A DNA stretch of 64,000 nt from NCBI GenBank assembly GCA_036502025.1, contig DASXZJ010000139.1, forward strand, positions 1 to 64,000, given 5' to 3'. The notes below the pieces were generated by a model that did not search any database, was not told where the DNA came from, and saw only the letters and a list, made by a program, of their open reading frames with translations. Shown here in pieces: positions 1 to 8,832 of this stretch. The position numbers and the translations under genes were made by a program. This DNA comes from Bog-473 sp036502025. Its GTDB lineage: Bacteria; Actinomycetota; Acidimicrobiia; Acidimicrobiales; RAAP-2. Position 1 is the stretch's first letter. Every line of letters starts with the position of its first letter.

Positions 1-104
1 GCCCTCGCACCAACCCCTCCCTTGGACAGTTCGCGAACCGGGTGCCACACTTTTCCGACCGGCCGCGGTCGCGGCGCCGGCCAGTCAGCGGTGGGAGAGG
101 GCGC

Positions 105-3100
105 ATGCACAGGCGACTGCGGTTTGCCTCGGTCGGCGCAATGGCGCTGTGCACCAGCGCGGCCGTGGCGGGCGGCCTCGGCGTGGACCAGGCCCCGAGC
201 CTGTCGGCCACGCCCCCCGTCCTCGCCCCGGTGGCCAAGCTCCTCGAGGGCACCGTGCCCTCGGTCGTGGCGGCCGCCACCAAGCTGGGCGCCCTCGCCC
301 CCTCCAGCACCATGACCGTGGTGGCGCCCCTCACGCTGCCCCATCGGGCCGCCCTGACCGACTACCTGTCCGCCGAGTACACCAAGGGCAGCCCGACCTA
401 CCACCAGTTCCTGAACCCGCAGGGGTTCACCGCCTACTTCGGCGCCAGCACGGCGCACGTCAACACGGTGACCCGGGTCCTCGACGCGCTCGGCTTCAAC
501 GTCGCCCCCGTGGCCGCAAACCATCTCTACGTGGAGTTCTCGGGCCCCGCCGGCCTCATCGAGCGCACCTTCAACACCGTGATCGACCGCCTGCGCCTCC
601 CCGCCGCGCTCACCACGTTCGTCTCCAACGTCACCGACCTCACGCTGCCGCCGGCCCTGAGCGGTCTGGTGTCGGGCCTGGTCGGGCTGGACAGCCTGGC
701 CGTCCCCCAGGACAATCTGGCCTTCCCGACCGCGGCCGCCCGCGCCGCCGTCGGGACCGCGGCGGCCGCCGGCGCGCTCCCGACGGCCATCCCCGACACC
801 GGCATCGACGGCGGCAGCGCGCCCTGCGTGGCCCAGATCGCCGGCGCTGGATACACGGCACCCGAGCTCGCCCGCGCCTACGGCTTCGACGGCCTCTACG
901 GGCAGGGCTACCTGGGCCAGGGGATGACCGCCTCCCTGGTCGAGTTCGACGACTACCACGACTCGAACGTGGCGACGGTCCAGAGCTGCCTGAACGACCC
1001 TGGCACCACGGTCCAGCGCCGCCTCGTCGATGGGGGCTCCGGCGGCCCCCCCGCCGCCGGCGAGGTCGAGGTCATGTCCGACGTCACCGCCATGCTCGAG
1101 ATGCTGCCCGAGCTCTCCACCCTCGACGTCTACGTGGCGCCGCTCACCACCACCGCCGAGTTCGACCTCTGGAACGCCTTCGTGACCGACGACAACTCGC
1201 CGGTGCTCTCGTCCTCCTGGGGCAACTGCGAGGAGAACGCCGGCGCGTCCTACGCCCGCCTCCTCAATGTCCTGGCCGAGGAGGCCGCCGCCCAGGGCCA
1301 GCAGATCTTCGAGGCGGCCGGCGACTCGGGTGCGGTCGACTGCCGCGGCACGCCGCCGCCGACCGGGGACAGCATCAGCGTGATGACCGAGGCCGCCTCG
1401 CCGTACGTGACCGGCGTGGGCGGGACCGACCTGGGCCAGCGCACCGCGCTCGGCCTGGGCCAGGGACGCGACGAGGACACCTGGAACGACGCCGGCGCCG
1501 GCGGGGGCGGCCAGAGCACCTACTGGTCCATGCCGTCCTGGCAGGCCGCCGTACCCTCGATCACCACCACTCCGGGCACCCGCCCGTCGGCCTGCGGCGC
1601 CCCGGCCGGGACCCTGTGCCGCGAGCTCCCCGACCTCTCGGCCGACGCCGACCCCGACTTCGGGCTGCAGACGAAGACCAAGCTCCAGTTCCACAACGAC
1701 GTCGGCTCCCTCGGGTACTCGATCTACTGCGGCACGGCCAACTGCGACCTCCTCGGCCAGCTGCTGCCCATCGAGCTCCCCATCACCCTGCCGCCCCCAC
1801 CGGCGCTCCCCGACGGCCTGGGGGGCTGGTTCCCCGTGGGCGGCACCAGCCTGGCCACGCCTCTCACCGCCGCGGCCTACCTGCTGTGGGACCAGGAGGC
1901 CCGGGCGCACGGCCTGCCCCGCCTCGGCTTCCTCAACCCCGACCTCTACGCCGTGGCGGCCGACCCCGGCGCGTACGCCCGGGACTTCTACGACATCACG
2001 AGCGATTCCAACAGTGCCCAGTACGACACCTCGGACTGCCCGTCGGGCTGCAACCCGAGCGGCCTCTATCCCGCCGGTCCCGGCTACGACATGGCCAGCG
2101 GGCTCGGCTCGTACAACGCGACCAACCTGGGCGCCGACCTGGTGGCCCAGGCGGCCCAGGTCACGCTGACCCCGGACACGGCCACCGTCTACGGCTACAC
2201 GGCCGGCCCGCCGACCACCACGCCGGTCGTGGTGAGCAGCGCCGCCACCTACGCCGTCGCCACCAGCGCGCCCTGGCTGCACGCGACGGGCGGCGCCAAC
2301 GGCACGCTGTCCTGGTCCGCCGACCCCACCGGGATGCGTCCGGGCAGCTACACCGGCTCCATCACGGTCACCGGTGCCGGCCGCCCCGCCGTCCTGATCG
2401 TGTCCTATTCGGTCACCCCGCCGGCGGCCCTTTCGGTGTCGCCGGGAGCCCTCAGCTTCTCCGAGTCGGCCCAAGGCCCGAAGGGTCAGGCCGCCGCGCC
2501 GTCGTGCGACGCCACCGTGTGGAACGACGGCCTGGCCGGTCAGGTGGGCGGCATCGCCCCGGCGCTCGCCGCCGACCCGGAATCGCGCCAGACGCTGCGC
2601 ATCACGAACTCGGGCCCGGTCGGCAGCGTGCTGCACTGGTCCGCCTTCTTCTACAGCGAGACCAGCAGCTGGCTGTCACAGGACATCGATCCGCCCGGTA
2701 GCGGCCTCGGGACGGTGGCCGCCCCACCCCTGGTCTCGACCGAAGGCGCCCAGGCGGCCGGCACCACCACCCCGCTCTATCTGGCCTCTTACGCCAACGC
2801 CAACGCGCTGGGCGGGTACCCGCCCATGAACCAGGGCACCTACCACGGGGTCGTCCTCCTGCGCGACCTGGCCGACCCGACCACCGTCGTCAGCGTGCCG
2901 GCCACCCTGGTGCTCGGCAGCGGGCACGGCACGCCGGCCATGGTCGCCACCCCGGCCGCGCTCCACGTCAGCGTCGGCTCCGGCATCACGGCGACCACCG
3001 CCCTCACCCTCTCGGACGCCTCGAAGACGTGCGGCTACGTCTTCAGCGCCCAGAGCAACGTCCCGTGGGCCACCGTCGACCCCGGGGCCGCCGCCCCGAG

Positions 3101-3266
3101 CGGCACGGTGGCCGGCGGCGGCGCCACGACCACGCTCCCCATCGTTCTCGATACCAGCGGCCTCGCCCCGGGCACCTACCACGGCTCGGTGGAGGTGCAG
3201 ACCCAGAACGCCCAGCCCAATCCGGTCACCGTCCCGCTCACCCTCACGGTGACCGGAGCGGCGTAG
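105..3266 (+). CDS. Secreted S53 family (sedolisin/kumamolisin-type) serine-carboxyl peptidase with C-terminal beta domains
   Basis: Probably an exported endopeptidase of MEROPS family S53, active at low pH. I take the ATG at 105 rather than upstream in-frame codons because a GGAGAGG Shine-Dalgarno precedes it and it opens directly into a signal peptide (two Arg, then a hydrophobic stretch to about residue 28). Residues ~65-165 look like the pro-kumamolisin activation domain. The catalytic residues of the family are all visible: Glu322 and Asp326 in EVMSD, the oxyanion Asp407 in GDSGA, and the nucleophile Ser582 in GGTSLATP. The last ~350 residues are two or three immunoglobulin/BACON-like beta domains, each with a PGTYHG or PGSYTG signature, probably for surface or substrate binding. 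At 1053 residues it is much longer than a bare S53 enzyme because of these domains. It stands alone; no propeptidase partner is adjacent. Confidence 0.9.
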   Translation: MHRRLRFASVGAMALCTSAAVAGGLGVDQAPSLSATPPVLAPVAKLLEGTVPSVVAAATKLGALAPSSTMTVVAPLTLPHRAALTDYLSAEYTKGSPTYHQFLNPQGFTAYFGASTAHVNTVTRVLDALGFNVAPVAANHLYVEFSGPAGLIERTFNTVIDRLRLPAALTTFVSNVTDLTLPPALSGLVSGLVGLDSLAVPQDNLAFPTAAARAAVGTAAAAGALPTAIPDTGIDGGSAPCVAQIAGAGYTAPELARAYGFDGLYGQGYLGQGMTASLVEFDDYHDSNVATVQSCLNDPGTTVQRRLVDGGSGGPPAAGEVEVMSDVTAMLEMLPELSTLDVYVAPLTTTAEFDLWNAFVTDDNSPVLSSSWGNCEENAGASYARLLNVLAEEAAAQGQQIFEAAGDSGAVDCRGTPPPTGDSISVMTEAASPYVTGVGGTDLGQRTALGLGQGRDEDTWNDAGAGGGGQSTYWSMPSWQAAVPSITTTPGTRPSACGAPAGTLCRELPDLSADADPDFGLQTKTKLQFHNDVGSLGYSIYCGTANCDLLGQLLPIELPITLPPPPALPDGLGGWFPVGGTSLATPLTAAAYLLWDQEARAHGLPRLGFLNPDLYAVAADPGAYARDFYDITSDSNSAQYDTSDCPSGCNPSGLYPAGPGYDMASGLGSYNATNLGADLVAQAAQVTLTPDTATVYGYTAGPPTTTPVVVSSAATYAVATSAPWLHATGGANGTLSWSADPTGMRPGSYTGSITVTGAGRPAVLIVSYSVTPPAALSVSPGALSFSESAQGPKGQAAAPSCDATVWNDGLAGQVGGIAPALAADPESRQTLRITNSGPVGSVLHWSAFFYSETSSWLSQDIDPPGSGLGTVAAPPLVSTEGAQAAGTTTPLYLASYANANALGGYPPMNQGTYHGVVLLRDLADPTTVVSVPATLVLGSGHGTPAMVATPAALHVSVGSGITATTALTLSDASKTCGYVFSAQSNVPWATVDPGAAAPSGTVAGGGATTTLPIVLDTSGLAPGTYHGSVEVQTQNAQPNPVTVPLTLTVTGAA

Positions 3267-3285
3267 GCCGCCCGCGAGGAGGCCG

Positions 3286-3291
3286 TAGACT
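3286..3291 (+). promoter_or_regulatory. -10 element of leaderless nfuA promoter
   Basis: TAGACT lies exactly six bases before the ATG at 3298 and there is no Shine-Dalgarno. This matches the TANNNT-N6-start arrangement seen at several other transcription-unit starts here and implies that transcription starts at the A of the ATG. Confidence 0.6.
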
Positions 3292-3297
3292 GTCCCC

Positions 3298-3966
3298 ATG
3301 GCCACCACTGCCGAAGACCTGACCGCCACCACCACCAGCACGCCGCTGGTCTCGCTGACCCCCGACGCCCACCGCATCGTGCGCGAGGCGCTGGACCAGG
3401 AGCCCGAGCCGGCCGGCCTGGCCCTCTGGCTCGAGGTGCGCGGCGTCCAGGCCGGGGCGTTCGTCTACGACCTGTTCTTCCAGGCCACCTCCGATGCCGC
3501 CGAGGAGGACGAGGTGCACGCCGACGGCGACATCACCGTCGTCGTGCCGGCGGCCAGCGCGGACCGCCTGCGGGGCGCCCGCCTGGAGTGGTCCGAGGAG
3601 GGCGACGGCGGCCTGGTGCTGGTCAACCCGAACACGCCCACCCTCGAGGAGGCCTCCCCGGGTGTCCCGACCGAAGTCCTGGCCCAGGGCATCACCGGCC
3701 ATCTGGCCCAGCGGGTGGTCAACGTCCTCGAGCAGGCCGTGAACCCCTCCATCGCCAGTCACGGCGGTCGGGCCGACCTGATTGCGCTCGATGAGACCGA
3801 CGGCACCGCCTACCTCCGCCTCTCCGGCGGCTGCCAGGGATGCGCCATGTCGCAGATGACGCTCCGCCAGGGGATCGAGACCACACTGCTCGAGGAGGTG
3901 CTCGAGCTCACCCGGGTGGTCGACGTCACCGACCACGGTGAAGGGGAGAACCCCTTCTACAGCTGA
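3298..3966 (+). CDS. nfuA: NfuA-like Fe-S cluster carrier (degenerate A-type domain plus NifU C-terminal domain)
   Basis: Scaffold or carrier protein that binds an Fe-S cluster and passes it to apo-proteins in the cytosol. Residues ~18-105 resemble the HesB/IscA fold without its cysteines, as in NfuA. Residues ~130-215 are a NifU-like domain whose cluster ligands are visible as the CxxC in SGGCQGCAMS. The length of 222 residues is near that of E. coli NfuA (191) with a longer N-terminus. It is preceded by a leaderless-type -10 and followed 32 bases later by a ParB-fold hypothetical on the same strand. Assignment to the family is firm; the physiological client proteins cannot be told from sequence. 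Confidence 0.85.
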   Translation: MATTAEDLTATTTSTPLVSLTPDAHRIVREALDQEPEPAGLALWLEVRGVQAGAFVYDLFFQATSDAAEEDEVHADGDITVVVPAASADRLRGARLEWSEEGDGGLVLVNPNTPTLEEASPGVPTEVLAQGITGHLAQRVVNVLEQAVNPSIASHGGRADLIALDETDGTAYLRLSGGCQGCAMSQMTLRQGIETTLLEEVLELTRVVDVTDHGEGENPFYS

Positions 3967-3998
3967 GCGCCGGCCGCCACCACGCCAAGGGGGACGCG

Positions 3999-4475
3999 AT
4001 GGCCAAGAAGAGCACCGACAAGCCCAAGCGCCCCGCCGCCCCCAAGCCCAGGGCGGAGCACTGGAAGGACGAGCCCGAGGCGCACGACTTCCCCGCCGCC
4101 GCCGACTTCCTCAGCCTCGTCGTCTCGGCCCAGGACGTGAAGCGCCTGGTGAGCGCCCTCAAGGCGGCGCCGGTCCAGCGCCGCAAGGCCAAGGACCTGT
4201 TGCGGGCCTCGGCCCTCGCCCTCCTCCCCACCGACAACGCCCACGTGGTGGCCGACCTGAACAAGGTGCGCCAGGGCGACGCCCTCTCCCCGGTCCTCCT
4301 CGTCCGCGGCGACCTGCGCCGGTCGGCGCCCATGGTCATCGCCGACGGCTACCACCGGGTCTGCGCCAGCTACCACCTCGATGAGAACGCCGACATCCCG
4401 TGCTTCGTGGCCGATCTCGGCAGCGCTCCTTCCCGCCGCGCCAGCAGCTCAAGAGGGCCATCGACCGTCCGGTAG
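3999..4475 (+). CDS. Conserved hypothetical protein with ParB/Srx-like fold motif
   Basis: Function unknown. The protein is 158 residues with a Lys/Pro-rich, probably disordered N-terminus (first ~25 residues) and a globular region of ~110 residues. The segment around residues 100-130, containing PVLLVRGD and ADGYHRVCA, resembles the DGxHR strand-helix motif of the ParB/sulfiredoxin nuclease-like superfamily, so a nucleotide- or DNA-binding role is possible but unproven. The start is the ATG at 3999, preceded by AAGGGGGA. The tail after ~residue 140 is Ser/Arg-rich, and the stop codon forms part of the aroC -10 hexamer. Confidence 0.55.
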   Translation: MAKKSTDKPKRPAAPKPRAEHWKDEPEAHDFPAAADFLSLVVSAQDVKRLVSALKAAPVQRRKAKDLLRASALALLPTDNAHVVADLNKVRQGDALSPVLLVRGDLRRSAPMVIADGYHRVCASYHLDENADIPCFVADLGSAPSRRASSSRGPSTVR

Positions 4476-4478
4476 CGT
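4473..4478 (+). promoter_or_regulatory. -10 element of leaderless aroC promoter
   Basis: TAGCGT ends six bases before the GTG of aroC at 4485, and no Shine-Dalgarno is visible. The hexamer overlaps the TAG stop of the upstream hypothetical gene. This makes aroC the probable first gene of the aro transcript. Confidence 0.55.
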
Positions 4479-4484
4479 GACGGC

Positions 4485-5702
4485 GTGCTGCGCTACCTGA
4501 CCGCCGGAGAGTCGCACGGCCGCGCCCTGGTGGTGGTGGTCGAAGGCCTCCCGGCCGGCCTCCCCGTACGGGCCGACGACATCGCGGAGGAACTGGCCCG
4601 TCGCCGGCTCGGCTACGGCCGCGGCCCGCGCATGCGTTTCGAGGCCGACGAGATCTCCCTCGTCGGCGGCATCCGGCACGGTCGCACGCTCGGCTCACCC
4701 GTCGCCATCGAGATCGCCAACTCCGAGTGGCCCAAGTGGACCGAGGAGATGTCACCGGACCCGGGCTTCCCGACCACGCCGCTGACCCAGCCCCGCCCCG
4801 GTCACGCCGACCTGGCCGGCATGCTCAAGTACGGCTTCGACGACGCCCGCGACGTGCTCGAGCGCGCCTCGGCCCGGGAGACGGCGGCCCGGGTGGCGGC
4901 CGGCACGCTGGCCAAGCTCCTCCTCACCCACCTGGGCGTCAGCATCGTGAGCCACATCATCGGGCTGGGCGAGGCCACCACCCCGCCCGGCAGCCCCCGC
5001 CCCGGCCCGAGCGACCTGGGCCGGGTCGACGCCAGTCAGGTCCGCTGTTTCGATCCGGCCGCCGAGGACGCCATGGTGGCCGCCGTCAAGGCCGCCGCCA
5101 AGGAGGGGGACTCGCTGGGCGGCGTGGCCGAGGTCCTGGCCTACGGCGTCCCGGTCGGCCTGGGCAGCCACGTGCATTGGGACCGCAAGCTCGACGCGCT
5201 GCTCGCCCAGGCCCTCATGAGCATCCAGGCGGTCAAGGCCGTCGAGATCGGCGAGGGCTGGGACAACGCCGCCCGCCGCGGCTCCGAGGCCCACGACGCC
5301 ATCCGCTTCGACGCGAACGCCGGCGCGGCCGGCTACGTCCGCCCCACCCACCGGGCCGGCGGCATCGAGGGCGGGATCTCCAACGGCGACCTCCTGGTGG
5401 CCCGGGTCGCCATGAAACCACTGGCCACCCTCAACCGACCCGTGCTGGAGACGGTCGATGTCGTCACCAAGGAGTCGACCGTCAGCTTCCGCGAGCGCAC
5501 CGACGTCACGGCCGTCCCCGCCATGGGCGTGGTGGCCGAGACGATGACGGCGCTGGTCCTCGCCGCCGAGGCCCTGCGCAAGTTCGGTGGGGACTCGCTG
5601 GCCGAGGTCGTCCGCAACCGCGACGGGTTCGTCGCCGCCCTGGGGAACACCCCGTCGGCGGCCCCGGGCCCGGTGGAGGGCGACTGGGCCGTCGAGCCGT
5701 GA
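4485..5702 (+). CDS. aroC: Chorismate synthase
   Basis: Converts 5-enolpyruvylshikimate-3-phosphate to chorismate, the last step of the shikimate pathway, using reduced FMN as cofactor. Family signatures are clear: GESHGR at residues 8-13, the basic block RRLGYGRGPRM near residue 40, and the conserved C-terminal RSDVTAVPA-like segment (here RTDVTAVPAMGVV). The length of 405 residues is usual for actinobacterial AroC. It starts at GTG and its stop overlaps aroK by four bases (GTGA), giving aroC-aroK-aroB-aroQ as a coupled operon. Nothing about the enzyme is unusual. Confidence 0.97.
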   Translation: MLRYLTAGESHGRALVVVVEGLPAGLPVRADDIAEELARRRLGYGRGPRMRFEADEISLVGGIRHGRTLGSPVAIEIANSEWPKWTEEMSPDPGFPTTPLTQPRPGHADLAGMLKYGFDDARDVLERASARETAARVAAGTLAKLLLTHLGVSIVSHIIGLGEATTPPGSPRPGPSDLGRVDASQVRCFDPAAEDAMVAAVKAAAKEGDSLGGVAEVLAYGVPVGLGSHVHWDRKLDALLAQALMSIQAVKAVEIGEGWDNAARRGSEAHDAIRFDANAGAAGYVRPTHRAGGIEGGISNGDLLVARVAMKPLATLNRPVLETVDVVTKESTVSFRERTDVTAVPAMGVVAETMTALVLAAEALRKFGGDSLAEVVRNRDGFVAALGNTPSAAPGPVEGDWAVEP

Positions 5703-6217
5703 CCCCCCGGATCCTGCTGGTCGGCATGATGGGCGCGGGCAAGACGACGGTGGGGGAGCTGGTGGCCGGGAAGCTCGGGTGGGACTACCTCGACTCCGAC
5801 ACCGAGGTCGAGCGGGCGACGGGGTTGACCGTGCCCGAGCTCTTCGCCCGGGACGGCGAGCCGGCCTTCCGGGACGCCGAGTCCGACGCCCTGGCTCTGG
5901 CCTGCGCCAGCCCCCGCCCCGCCGTGGTGTCGGTGGCCGGCGGCGCCGTCCTGCGTCCGGCCAACCGGGCCCTGCTCACCGCCTCGGGGACCGTCATCTG
6001 GCTGCGGGCCCGCGTCGAGACGTTGGCCCGCCGGGTCGGCGACGGTGCCGGCCGTCCCCTCCTGGGCGACGACCCGCTCGCCGCGCTGACCGAGCTGAGC
6101 GAGGTGCGCCGCCCCCTCTACGCCGAGGTGGCGGCGGCGACCATCGACGTCGACGGCCTCTCGCCCGAAGCGGTGGCCTCGCGTGTCATGGAGACCGCGA
6201 GGGCGGTCGCCCCATGA
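5699..6217 (+). CDS. aroK: Shikimate kinase
   Basis: Phosphorylates shikimate at the 3-OH using ATP. The start is the GTG that overlaps the aroC stop, giving 172 residues, the normal size. The P-loop GMMGAGKT is at residues 9-16. The shikimate-binding Asp lies in LDSDTEVE, the Arg in RDGEPAFRD, the glycine pair in VAGGAV, and the lid arginine in GAGRPLL. Sixteen bases separate it from aroB. Confidence 0.96.
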   Translation: MTPRILLVGMMGAGKTTVGELVAGKLGWDYLDSDTEVERATGLTVPELFARDGEPAFRDAESDALALACASPRPAVVSVAGGAVLRPANRALLTASGTVIWLRARVETLARRVGDGAGRPLLGDDPLAALTELSEVRRPLYAEVAAATIDVDGLSPEAVASRVMETARAVAP

Positions 6218-6233
6218 CCGGCCAAGAGGCCCC

Positions 6234-7277
6234 GTGACCCGCGAGGTGATGGTCGACCTGGGGGACCGCTCGTACCCCGTCCTGATCGGCCCCGACGCCC
6301 GCCACGAGCTGCTCGGCGTCATGCCCGGTGGGATCCAGCGGGCCGCCATGGTGACCCAGGTGGCCGTGCACGAGGCCGGGTGGCTGCGCGACATCGACCC
6401 CGGCGTCCCCTCGGAGACCTTCTTCATCCCTGACGGCGAGGCCAGCAAGTCGCTGGCCACCGTGGAGGACCTGACGCGCCAGTTCGCCCGCTTCGGGTTG
6501 TCGCGGGCCGACCTGGTGATCGCCGTCGGAGGCGGCGTGGTCACCGACGTGGCCGGGTTCGCCGCCGCCACGTACCACCGGGGCACCAAATACGTGAACA
6601 TCGCCACCTCGCTGCTGGCGCAGGTGGACGCGGCCATCGGGGGCAAGACGGGGGTGAACCTGCCCGAGGGGAAGAACCTGGTCGGCGCCTTCTGGCAACC
6701 GAGCGCCGTGCTGTGCGACACGGCCGCGCTCGAATCCCTGCCCCGGCGCGAGTGGGCCTGCGGGCGGGGCGAGATGGCCAAGTACGCCCTGCTGGGCAAG
6801 GGGCCGCAGCCCGACCAACCTCTGGTCGAGCAGGTGGCACGCTGCGTGTCCCTCAAGGCCGGAGTGGTCGCCGCCGACGAGCGCGAGGGCGACCGTCGGG
6901 TGATCCTGAACTACGGGCACACGTTGGCCCACGCTCTCGAGGGCGCCGCCCTGCGCGACCACCGGGACTGGGACCTGCGCCACGGCGAGGCGGTCGCCAT
7001 CGGACTGATCTTCGCCGCGCTCCTGGCCCGGCGCTTGGGCCGGATCGACGAGGCCCGGGTCACCGAGCACCGGGCGGTGGTGGGCGGGTTCGACCTCCCG
7101 ACCGATCTGCCGCCCGGCGCCGACGCCGACGAACTGGTCTCGTTCATGGGCCGGGACAAGAAGGCGCAGCAGGACCTCACCTTCGTCCTCGACGGGCCGA
7201 ACGGCATCGAGGCCGTCCGCGGTGTGGCCGAGTCCGATGTCCTCGCTACCCTGGCTGACATGGGAGCACTGCCGTGA
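6234..7277 (+). CDS. aroB: 3-dehydroquinate synthase
   Basis: NAD- and metal-dependent conversion of DAHP to 3-dehydroquinate. The GTG at 6234 is chosen because translation from it begins TREVMVDLG at the conserved first strand; an in-frame codon further upstream would run into aroK. Visible motifs are DGEASKS (phosphate binding), GGGVVTDVAGF (NAD binding), IGGKTGVN, and the metal ligands in YGHTLAHA and RHGEAV. The protein has 347 residues. The stop overlaps the aroQ GTG by four bases. A seven-codon ATG frame at 6214-6237 overlaps the start and is probably meaningless. Confidence 0.95.
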   Translation: MTREVMVDLGDRSYPVLIGPDARHELLGVMPGGIQRAAMVTQVAVHEAGWLRDIDPGVPSETFFIPDGEASKSLATVEDLTRQFARFGLSRADLVIAVGGGVVTDVAGFAAATYHRGTKYVNIATSLLAQVDAAIGGKTGVNLPEGKNLVGAFWQPSAVLCDTAALESLPRREWACGRGEMAKYALLGKGPQPDQPLVEQVARCVSLKAGVVAADEREGDRRVILNYGHTLAHALEGAALRDHRDWDLRHGEAVAIGLIFAALLARRLGRIDEARVTEHRAVVGGFDLPTDLPPGADADELVSFMGRDKKAQQDLTFVLDGPNGIEAVRGVAESDVLATLADMGALP

Positions 7278-7717
7278 GCCTCGTCGTGCTCCTCTCGGGG
7301 CCCAACCTCAACCTGCTCGGCGAGCGGGAACCGGCCATCTACGGCACCGCCACCCTGGCCGACCACGTGGCCCGGGCCGAGGCGGCCGCGTCCCGGCACG
7401 GGCTGACCCTCGAACACCTGCAGTCGAACCACGAAGGTGACCTCGTAGAGGCCGTCCATGCCGCCCGCGGCCGGGCCGATGCCCTGGTCATCAACGCCGG
7501 CGCGCTGAGTCACACCTCGTGGTCCCTCCACGACGCCGTCGCCGCCTTCGCCGGTCCCACGGTGGAGCTGCACCTCTCCAATCCGGCCGCCCGCGAGCCG
7601 TTCCGCCACACCTCGGTCCTCGCCCCCGTCGCCGCCGGGTGCATCGCCGGGTTCGGCGGACTGGGCTACGAGCTGGCCATCGACGCCGTCGCCTCGCTCT
7701 TGAAGGGAGCCCCATGA
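7274..7717 (+). CDS. aroQ: 3-dehydroquinate dehydratase, type II
   Basis: Dehydrates 3-dehydroquinate to 3-dehydroshikimate by the type II mechanism. The protein is 147 residues, the standard size for the dodecameric enzyme. SGPNLNLLGEREPAIYG near the N-terminus carries the catalytic Asn/Arg/Tyr lid, INAGALSHTS the quinate-binding segment, and HLSNPAAREPFRH the conserved histidine and arginine. It starts at GTG and is coupled to aroB by a 4-base overlap and to the downstream peptidase by ATGA. Confidence 0.96.
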   Translation: MSLVVLLSGPNLNLLGEREPAIYGTATLADHVARAEAAASRHGLTLEHLQSNHEGDLVEAVHAARGRADALVINAGALSHTSWSLHDAVAAFAGPTVELHLSNPAAREPFRHTSVLAPVAAGCIAGFGGLGYELAIDAVASLLKGAP

Positions 7718-8832
7718 CACCCCCGCCCACGTCACCACTCCCGCCGATGTCGGTCCGCGGCCGCCTGGACGCCCTGCGGTCCCGCTTCGACGGCGTCGAC
7801 GCACTGGTCGTCACCACGCTGCCCAACGTGCGCTACCTGACCGGGTTCACCGGCTCGGCCGCCGTCCTGGTGGTCACCGCGGCCGGAGCCCTGCTGACGA
7901 CCGACGGCCGCTACCGGACCCAGTCCGCCGAACAGGTCAGCGGGGCCGGGGCCGACGTGGAGATCACGATCGGCGGCCTGGCCGACCAGCGCCGGGCCGT
8001 GACCGAGTACGTGTCGGTCGCCGCCCGCATCGGGCTGGAGGCCGACAACGTCACGTGGGCCGGCCAGCGCACCTGGGCCGAACTCCTGAGCTCGGCCGAG
8101 CTGGTGCCGACCTCCAACGCGGTCGAGGCCCTGCGCGAGGTCAAGGACGAGGCCGAGATCGCCCGCATGGAGCGGGCGGCCGCCATCGCCGACGCCGCCC
8201 TCTACGAGGTGCTGCCCATGCTTGACGACGACGTGACGGAGGAGCAGTTCGGCCTGGCCCTCGATACGGCCATGCGCCGCGGCGGCGCCGAGAGCGTGGC
8301 CTTCGAGACCATCGTGGCGGCCGGACCGAACTCGGCCAAGCCGCACCACCATCCCGGAGCGCGCGCCATCCGCCGCGGTGACCCGGTGGTGGTCGACTTC
8401 GGGGCCACCTTCGAGGGCTACCGCTCGGATATGACGCGCACGTTCTGCGTGGGCGCCGAGCCCGAGGGCGACCTGGCCCGGGTCTTCGCCGTGGTCGGGG
8501 CGTCGCAGGCCGCCGGCGCCGCCGCCGTGCGGCCCGGCGTCTCCACCAAGGAGATCGACGACGTGTGCCGCGACATCATCGCCGAGGCCGGCTGGGCCGA
8601 CCGCTTCGAGCACGGCACCGGGCACGGCGTCGGGCTGGACATCCACGAGGCGCCGACGGTCAGCCAGTTGGGCACTGCTATCCTCGCCCCCGGCTTCGTC
8701 GTCACCGTCGAGCCCGGTGTCTACCTCCCCGGCCTGGGTGGCGTCCGCGTGGAGGACACCCTGGTGGTGACCGAGGGCGGGAGTAGGCCGCTCACCCGTT
8801 TCACGAAGGACATCCATGGCAGTCTCAACTAA
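7714..8832 (+). CDS. Xaa-Pro aminopeptidase/dipeptidase, M24 family
   Basis: Metallopeptidase that probably releases residues next to proline. It is 372 residues from the ATG at 7714 that overlaps the aroQ stop. Residues ~10-140 form the creatinase-type N-domain (TLPNVRYLTGFTGS). The rest is the pita-bread fold with all five metal ligands visible: two Asp in VDFGATFEGYRSDMTRT, His in GTGHGVG, Glu in TVEPGVY and Glu in GGVRVEDT. Position between aroQ and efp is the usual actinobacterial order. The gene overlaps efp by 17 bases, so the two are probably translationally linked; a link between Xaa-Pro processing and EF-P is suggestive only. Confidence 0.9.
   Translation: MTPPPTSPLPPMSVRGRLDALRSRFDGVDALVVTTLPNVRYLTGFTGSAAVLVVTAAGALLTTDGRYRTQSAEQVSGAGADVEITIGGLADQRRAVTEYVSVAARIGLEADNVTWAGQRTWAELLSSAELVPTSNAVEALREVKDEAEIARMERAAAIADAALYEVLPMLDDDVTEEQFGLALDTAMRRGGAESVAFETIVAAGPNSAKPHHHPGARAIRRGDPVVVDFGATFEGYRSDMTRTFCVGAEPEGDLARVFAVVGASQAAGAAAVRPGVSTKEIDDVCRDIIAEAGWADRFEHGTGHGVGLDIHEAPTVSQLGTAILAPGFVVTVEPGVYLPGLGGVRVEDTLVVTEGGSRPLTRFTKDIHGSLN

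Noticed and set aside
149..2701. 850-codon open frame overlapping the S53 peptidase on the same strand
   Set aside because: Arg/Pro/Gly-rich composition typical of a shifted frame in high-GC coding DNA; the S53 frame has all catalytic motifs.
6214..6237. Seven-codon ATG frame between aroK and aroB
   Set aside because: Too short, no ribosome site, and simply overlaps the aroB start; likely chance.
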